In this document: positions 59,069 to 64,000 of the stretch, in pieces | Numbering within the stretch: the stretch's first letter is position 1 | Layout of the letters: each line of letters begins with the position of its first letter | Assembly: GCA_951799405.1 (NCBI GenBank) | Contig: OX637359.1 | Location: forward strand, 1,670,201 to 1,734,200 | Length of the DNA stretch: 64,000 nucleotides | From: Agapetus fuscipes | Taxonomy: Eukaryota > Arthropoda > Insecta > Trichoptera > Glossosomatidae | Direction: 5' to 3' | Made by a program: the position numbers and the translations under genes | Notes under the pieces: generated by a model | The model's input: only the letters and a program-made list of their open reading frames with translations | Told to the model about the DNA's origin: nothing | Database searches by the model: none

Positions 59069-59600
59069 CATCGAAAAAAGCCTATCGCTTCATCGCCCCT
59101 TCGTAATTTTCGCATCGCTTAGGATCCAAATCGCCCCCAGGTTGGGAACCAATGCTTTATGCCATTTTATCAACTTTTTGTCAGTATAAAGTAGACGCGA
59201 AAATGTTTCTTTAAAAAGAAAGAAAAGAAATGTACTTTTTTTCTTAGTTTCGGTAATAAATATATCAAGTTTAAGCGGTCGGAATAATTTCTCCATTTTG
59301 GGGAAAAAAAGTAGAAATCGTTGGGATTTCAAATTTTACGAACCATAGAGAGTGGAATAAAAAGTATGGACTTGTATAGACTTAGTCTTTTTGATTTACG
59401 AGTATCTTGATTTTGATTTGTTATTATTATTTACTAAACAAGGATGACTGTGAATTGTAGGGTTTGAATGCATGCGGTAAAGACAAAAATATGAGAGCGA
59501 AACTGAGAATGGGTACAAATACATAGAAAATTCTTTCTAACAAGGGAAGGAAAGACTAAGGAAATACTGAATTGATAAGAGAAGTGGCATTGCAAAGGAC
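59069..59600. other. No feature recognised
   Basis: The minus-strand 80-codon frame (59090-59332) is rich in Lys and Phe and looks fortuitous. No repeat units recognised. Confidence 0.4.
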
Positions 59601-59604
59601 TGGA

Positions 59605-60095
59605 ATCTAAAATCTAAAATCTAAGTTGCAAAGATATGTATGTATCATTTGAGATTCATATTAAATGCATTCCCACAAGCACACACGCATAATTTCGCGC
59701 TCACACATGCCGCATGTTGATCTACAATATAAAAATCTAATCTCAAATGAATATAATCCCTGCAACTCTTGCCGACCTTCCCTGAAACAGGGTTGACATT
59801 GGCAAAGTGAACAATTTTTTAAAGTATGGGTGGTCAGCCTCACACCAACCTATAATTCAAGGAATACAAGCAATTATTTACAACATCCAGTTATACAAAC
59901 AAACAAACACTAAAAAATATACAAAACATCTATAAAAATTAAAATTGATTCTTGGCCTTAGCCGCCTACATTACAGATCAGCCGCCATTTTTTTCGGTCC
60001 TCACACACTTCTTTTATTTCATCCAGAGTCATAACCTTTTTCATACAGGCTCTCCTTTTATTATGACTCTGGATGTCCCATTCATTCGCTTCAAA
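59605..60095 (-). mobile_element. 3' end of the RTE-like LINE
   Basis: (AAATCT)n tail at 59605-59625, tail unit, 3' UTR, and the last ~45 codons (GCCGCCATTTTTTTCGGTCC; CATCCAGAGTCATAACC; GACTCTGGATGTCCC). Confidence 0.88.
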
Positions 60096-60149
60096 GATAT
60101 AATTCGATACAAAGTGAAAAAGAAACAGAAAAGACTTTGAATGTTGAGG

Positions 60150-60285
60150 AGATGAAAAATGTGTACAAAGACCACATGCGACATGTTTTAAGCGCGAACT
60201 TATACGTGTCTACTTGTGAAAATGGATATAATGCGAATCTTCTTAATGTTATATACATATATTTGCAACTTAGATTAGATTAGAA
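60150..60285 (+). mobile_element. Partial RTE-like LINE tail
   Basis: A coding-end scrap (GAGATGAAAAATGTGTACAAAG) runs directly into the last third of the tail unit (CACATGCGACATGTTTTAAGC … AACTTAGATTAGATTAG); the middle is deleted. Confidence 0.7.
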
Positions 60286-60361
60286 TATGAATAATGAAAA
60301 AACTAGATATTGTCAGTTAAAATCAGTTAAAAGCAGTGCATTACTCCGAGTTTACAACATT

Positions 60362-60605
60362 AATCTAATCTAATCTAAGTTGCAAAGATATGTTACATTG
60401 GAGATTCACATTACATGCATTCCCACAACCAGACACGTACAAGTTCGCGCTTGCACATGCCTCATGTGAACCTACAACATAAAACCAAATCTCAAATGGA
60501 CATACACCCTAGGTACAACTCTTGCCGTCCTTCCCTGAAAGAGGGGTGACATTGGCAAAGCGAAACAATTTTACAGCATGGGTGGTCAGCCGCATACCAA
60601 CTGCT
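60362..60605 (-). mobile_element. RTE-like LINE tail copy
   Basis: TAATCTAATCTAATCTAAG tail, GAGATTCACATTACATGC, CACATGCCTCATGTGAACC, GGGGTGACATTGGCAAAGC, ending CAGCCGCATACCAAC. Bases 60606-60892 are unclassified. Confidence 0.85.
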
Positions 60606-60892
60606 TACACAAAAACTAAATCACTCACCAGGAGTGCCGTCGTGTATTCCAAACATTATCGGATTCACGTAATCGACGGGAGTTTACACATTATTTATAC
60701 TCGGGACCCTGAAGCTTTGTTTACAAAACGAGGATTTCGCGTTCATTGTGAGCCCTGGATATAAAACACAAGGGTCCCAATTAGATCAAAAGCCGTAACC
60801 CAAGTATTGCGTTAAAACTCTGCAATGACGCTTACTAAAACATGTATGAGAAGTAAAACGCGTCTGTAGTTGGCGCTTCATAATAATATTAA

Positions 60893-61377
60893 TGTTATGT
60901 AAATATAAAATTCATATAAATACTTAGGTAGGTAGGTAGGTACATCGTTTGTAGCTGATAAGAGTGTATAATTAATATAGTAAGTAGGAATAATTATTAT
61001 AGGTACCTAGGTTAAGAAAAAAAATCATCTAAATTATTTACTCGAAGTACCTAACTAGAAATCATAATCATTATGTACTCGGAGCTTTCGGAGCGTTCGA
61101 GAAAGGTCCAGCAAATTGACTTCTAGAAACTTCTACACGGGAGTATAAAAAAGCTGCAAGTGGCTTGCGGCAGTCAGTCGAGATACGTCGCTCTGATTGT
61201 GAACAAGAAAGACAGTGTAAGTGAACCATCTGTGAAATAAATGTGAGTTGCTTAAGAATTGTAAAAGTGTAAAAAATAAATATAAATTGATAAAATAAAG
61301 TTAAGTGTAAAATAAATATCCATGAAAGAAGACCAGTTTTGTTAATTTAAAGATTTTTGAACCCTAAAAACACAACA
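60893..61377 (+). mobile_element. Solo LTR, 485 bp, uninterrupted family member
   Basis: TGTTATGTAAATATAAAATT to CCTAAAAACACAACA. Contains TAGGTAGGTAGGTAGGTAC, a GAGTATAAAAAAGC promoter-like box near 61141, and AATAAA repeats. No matching target duplication is visible (TTAA left, ATCA right), suggesting recombination between elements or decay. A SINE A-B begins about 10 bases further on. Confidence 0.82.
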
Positions 61378-61385
61378 ATCATATT

Positions 61386-61935
61386 AGGTAGTCCAGTGGT
61401 AACATTTCGGACTCTGAATGACATGTCGTGGGTTTGAATCCCGACGGAGCACAAAAAAATACCATATTTATTTTTAAATTTGCTCTTCGCTGGGTTGAAA
61501 AATTCATAAACCTATTCCAATGACCGGTCACTGAAAGGTCCATTCCATCCTTACAGCAACTGGGTCTTGCTTAAGAATTGGTGCTTTGTAGCGATGACCA
61601 AGCTCGTAAAAAGTCCGGTCGATAGCTCAGTTGGTAGAATGCTTGCATTCTATACTGAGAGCAAGGGTTCGATCCCCACCGAGGGTGTCAGAAATGATTT
61701 CCCGTTTCGGTGATTATTTCAAGCCCAAAATACCGGCAAGGTTTACTCAGCCTTCACAAGAAATGAAAACCAGTCCCCTCGGGAGCTGGGAAACCCCCAC
61801 TTCAACTGAAGTGGTTAGCGTGAGGTCGGCCTTCATACCTGTAAAAATTAATAGGTCCCAAATCCCCACATGTGAAAACCTTTGGGGATAACATGGCAAT
61901 AAGTTACACTGTATGTGTTTCTTAGTTGCGTTTTG
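61386..61935 (+). mobile_element. SINE A-B dimer, complete
   Basis: Unit A (GTAGTCCAGTGGTAAC; B box GGGTTTGAATCC), linker CTCGTAAAAAGTCCGG, SINE-B (TCGATAGCTCAGTTGGTAG; B box GGTTCGATCCCC), B tail ending GTGTTTCTTAGTTGCG. Bases 61936-62160 are unclassified. Confidence 0.9.
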
Positions 61936-62164
61936 GTAAAACGCTAAATGAGCGTTTATACGTTAAGCTTAATACTTGGGATGGTGCATAGTTGTACACT
62001 GTACAGTCATCCATCGCCGGTAGACAGAGCGAGGGATGCAGCCGGCTGCAAAACAATACTAGATGTATGGTGGTACAGTCGAGGTAACGGGAAGCGACGC
62101 TTTACGGTATGTATGCTTTGGTTATTGTAGGCTGCAGTGAAGGCCAACTGAATATTTTACTTTC

Positions 62165-62640
62165 TTCGGCTTATAAGCCTTGAAGGCTCAGGGCCTCCCG
62201 CACCCCAATCCTCCAGGACTCTCTGTCTTGTGCTGCTTCCCTCCATGGTCCCCTCACTCCCAGAACTTCGGCGTTGTCTGCCCACCGCATTCTGGGACGT
62301 AACACCTGAGGGGCACCATCCAAGACTGTTCTGATGATCCTGGAGTCCTCTGCACGTGCTACATGTCCGGCCCACTGGAGCCTTCTTGATTTCATTACCG
62401 ACACTATCTTTGGGTCTTGAAACACGGACATCAGCTCCGCGTTAGTCCGGATACGCCACCTGTCACCTTCAAATACAGGTCCGAGAATGCGGCAAAGCAT
62501 TTTGTTCTCAAAGACCTGGAGAGATTTCTCTTGTTTCTGAGCCAGACTCCAGGCTTCGCATCCGTACCTACTACACAACTGTTCAAACAATGGATGTGTA
62601 TACCTTGAATTTTGCGGAGCGGGCTAGCCATTTTGAGCCA
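62165..62640 (-). pseudogene. LINE C-terminal fragment
   Basis: A 139-residue frame (62171-62590) has YGCEAWSLAQKQEKSLQVFE, RRLQWAGHVARAEDSR and ESWRIGVREALSLQGL. These are the post-RT features of RTE/CR1-type LINEs; the reverse transcriptase itself is absent. Unlike the other LINE fragments here it is GC-rich. It ends just after the ORF at 62165. Confidence 0.82.
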
Positions 62641-62704
62641 AAAAAGAATTATTGCCGGAATGAATTCGCTCATGTAATTCTGAAGATAGAACTAAAGATG
62701 AACT

Positions 62705-63562
62705 TTTTTTTTTAAGAAAGCCTATGCAGGAGACTCCCTAGATTCGAGAGACTCTTAGGGTCTATGACATTTGTTATAGTGCCGCAAAGGTGTTGGTGAT
62801 GTGGCAGTTGTCCATGCCCGATTGCAGGATCGTTAGCTGCGCAGTGCTGTGGTGTGTGTGGCGTTGCTTTGTTTTGAGACACTGAGAGGAAATGGCGATT
62901 GATTTTGGATTTGAAAAGGGCAAGGTTAATTGGGATGGAAACACAGATACCGGTAACTCATTCCATAAGCGGGCAGTTTGGCAGAGGAATGAGTCGTCAA
63001 AACACCAAGTTCTCATAGTTTTGATATCGACTGCAAATGGTTGAATGTGAGCCATTCTACGAGTTGCCCTTGTTGTGACGAGGAGGGGCTATAAGTGAGG
63101 ATATTTCATCAGAACAGACGCCATTGTAGTACCTATAGAAGAGACTGATCATTCCAACTTTCCTTCTGTGCTCAAGAGGGTGTAGGCTGGCTGTGAGAAT
63201 GGGATCATTAATCAGCTTCACCGCTTTTCTTTGCACAGAATCAAGTTGGTCACACAGCCTCTTTGGTATACCGGACCAGAGATGGCTATTATACTCTATA
63301 ATTGGACGGATTTGGGATTTATATAGAGCCAGCAGTTGGGTGAAGTAAAGAATCTGCGAGCTCTGTATAGTACGCCTAGTAGTCGGAAGGCCGAAGTGGT
63401 TCGAGATGAGATGGCGTCCTGATATTTCAGCTCTGATGAAAGAGAAACACCGAGAAGATCTAGGTGGTTTTGGTTGGGTAAGGGGACGTTGTCAAAAGTT
63501 GGGAAATTGGGGTTTGGAGCCCTTTTCAGGGATATCTGTAAATTATAAATCAAATTAATCAA
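62705..63562 (-). mobile_element. LINE 3' half; donor of SINE tail 1
   Basis: Minus strand: RT thumb/C-terminal region (LDLLGVSLSSELKYQDAISS near 63475; IIEYNSHLWSGIPKRLCDQL near 63290; ARLWNELPVSVFPSQLTLP near 62960), at least one frameshift near 63,330, then 3' UTR with CTTTGCGGCACTATAAC, TCTAGGGAGTCTCC and poly-A (62705-62720). The last ~85 bases equal SINE tail 1. Jockey/CR1-like by motif style; the clade is not certain. No catalytic core remains. Confidence 0.85.
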
Positions 63563-63589
63563 TATCTTGTGTGAAAAAAAAACAATGTA

Positions 63590-63690
63590 ATTTGTTTAAA
63601 GATTTTTATCTTTTTAAATATATTTTATAGTGAAAATAAACAGTGTTTTGTTTGAATTTCATCCAAAAATTATAAAATTAAATAAAACAA
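63590..63690 (+). repeat. Single arm related to the 22.1-kb palindrome
   Basis: TAAAGATTTTTATCTTTTTAAA, TATAGTGAAAATAAACAGTG and AATTTCATCCAAAAATTATA match the palindrome's outer arm (22270-22360) but lack the hammerhead-like core. It sits at the 5' truncation point of the LINE. Confidence 0.7.
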
Positions 63691-64000
63691 TGTTTTAATC
63701 AGATTTTTTTTTTATTTGAAATAAATTCGTAATCCTTTTTTTTTACCTTGAATCTATTACATTGTTGATTAAATTGGTGTGATGCTATGTATATCTCACC
63801 AAAAAAAGACTATGTTCTGGTGTGTGGTGAGGGGTATTTTATTAAATAGTTGTGGATCACTGTGAACCAGTGCAGTACCGTATTTTTTGCCGCTGCCCAT
63901 TTTTCTCCGTAAACAATGCCCTGTGTTTCAGCCTGGGGGGGAGGGTGGGTGGTGGGTGAGAGGGTGAAGTCTCCCCCCCCCCTCACCCCCCCCGCTAGGG
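63691..64000. other. Unclassified, ending in G/C low complexity
   Basis: AT-rich to about 63,900, then GGGGGGGAGGGTGGGTGG followed by C-runs. G-run and C-run could fold together. The end may be a sequencing-difficult region. Confidence 0.5.

Noticed and set aside
62171..62590. A host gene encoding a 139-residue protein
   Set aside because: WAGHVARAEDSR and the ESWR…ALSLQGL end are LINE post-RT features.

Overview
The window looks like intergenic DNA from an animal, most probably an insect. It is AT-rich, its coding sequence is almost entirely retroelement, and it has runs such as TAGGTAGGTAGG, many tRNA-derived SINEs, and BEL/Pao, Ty3/gypsy, RTE-like and Jockey/CR1-like retrotransposons. I see no bacterial features. 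Only one short stretch (22497-22701, minus) looks like a host exon. The order cannot be fixed from the sequence alone.

Layout. 1-4.8 kb: 5'-truncated LINE 3' ends and SINEs. 4.8-8.3 kb: a ~560-bp duplicated block holding a terminal-inverted-repeat element with an LTR inserted in it; one copy of the LTR has grown a 59-bp minisatellite. 9-11.3 kb: SINE mosaics and LINE tails. 11.36-14.9 kb: a LINE (minus) with an intact 1001-residue endonuclease/reverse transcriptase, whose 3' end is the source of about 30 LINE tails in the window. 16.4-21.6 kb: a BEL/Pao element with 510-bp LTRs that I read as identical and a 5-bp target duplication, but no reverse transcriptase/RNase H. 22.1-22.4 kb: a nearly perfect 272-bp palindrome with hammerhead-like cores. 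25.3-31.0 kb: a complete Ty3/gypsy element (minus; 262-bp LTRs with two differences; gag and pol open; likely -1 frameshift site) inserted in an arm of short degenerate repeats that resembles a Foldback element. 32.5-35.7 kb: a LINE inside an LTR inside a SINE tail. 38.8-40.45 kb: a DNA transposon flanked by TTA, Harbinger-like. 41.3-43.1 kb: an LTR split by an L2/CR1-like LINE, then a TA-flanked MITE. 44-64 kb: SINEs, LINE tails, a 613-bp solo LTR flanked by TACT, a second copy of the MITE nested in another inverted repeat, and LINE fragments to the end.

The most interesting system is a modular SINE network. Modules are a 5S rRNA-derived head, unit A (tRNA-Gln-like), unit B (another tRNA-like unit) and at least two tails. 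They occur as 5S-A-tail1, 5S-A-tail2, A-tail1, A-tail2, A-B dimers and B alone. Tail 1 is the 3' end of a LINE at 62705-63562, which suggests that this LINE copies the SINE. The 5S-linked A units share altered tRNA promoter boxes, as if the 5S promoter had taken over. A third SINE (C) has a class-II tRNA-like head.

Boundaries of truncated copies are approximate (about 10 bp). Where target duplications are given they were read directly. No alignment or database search was run.
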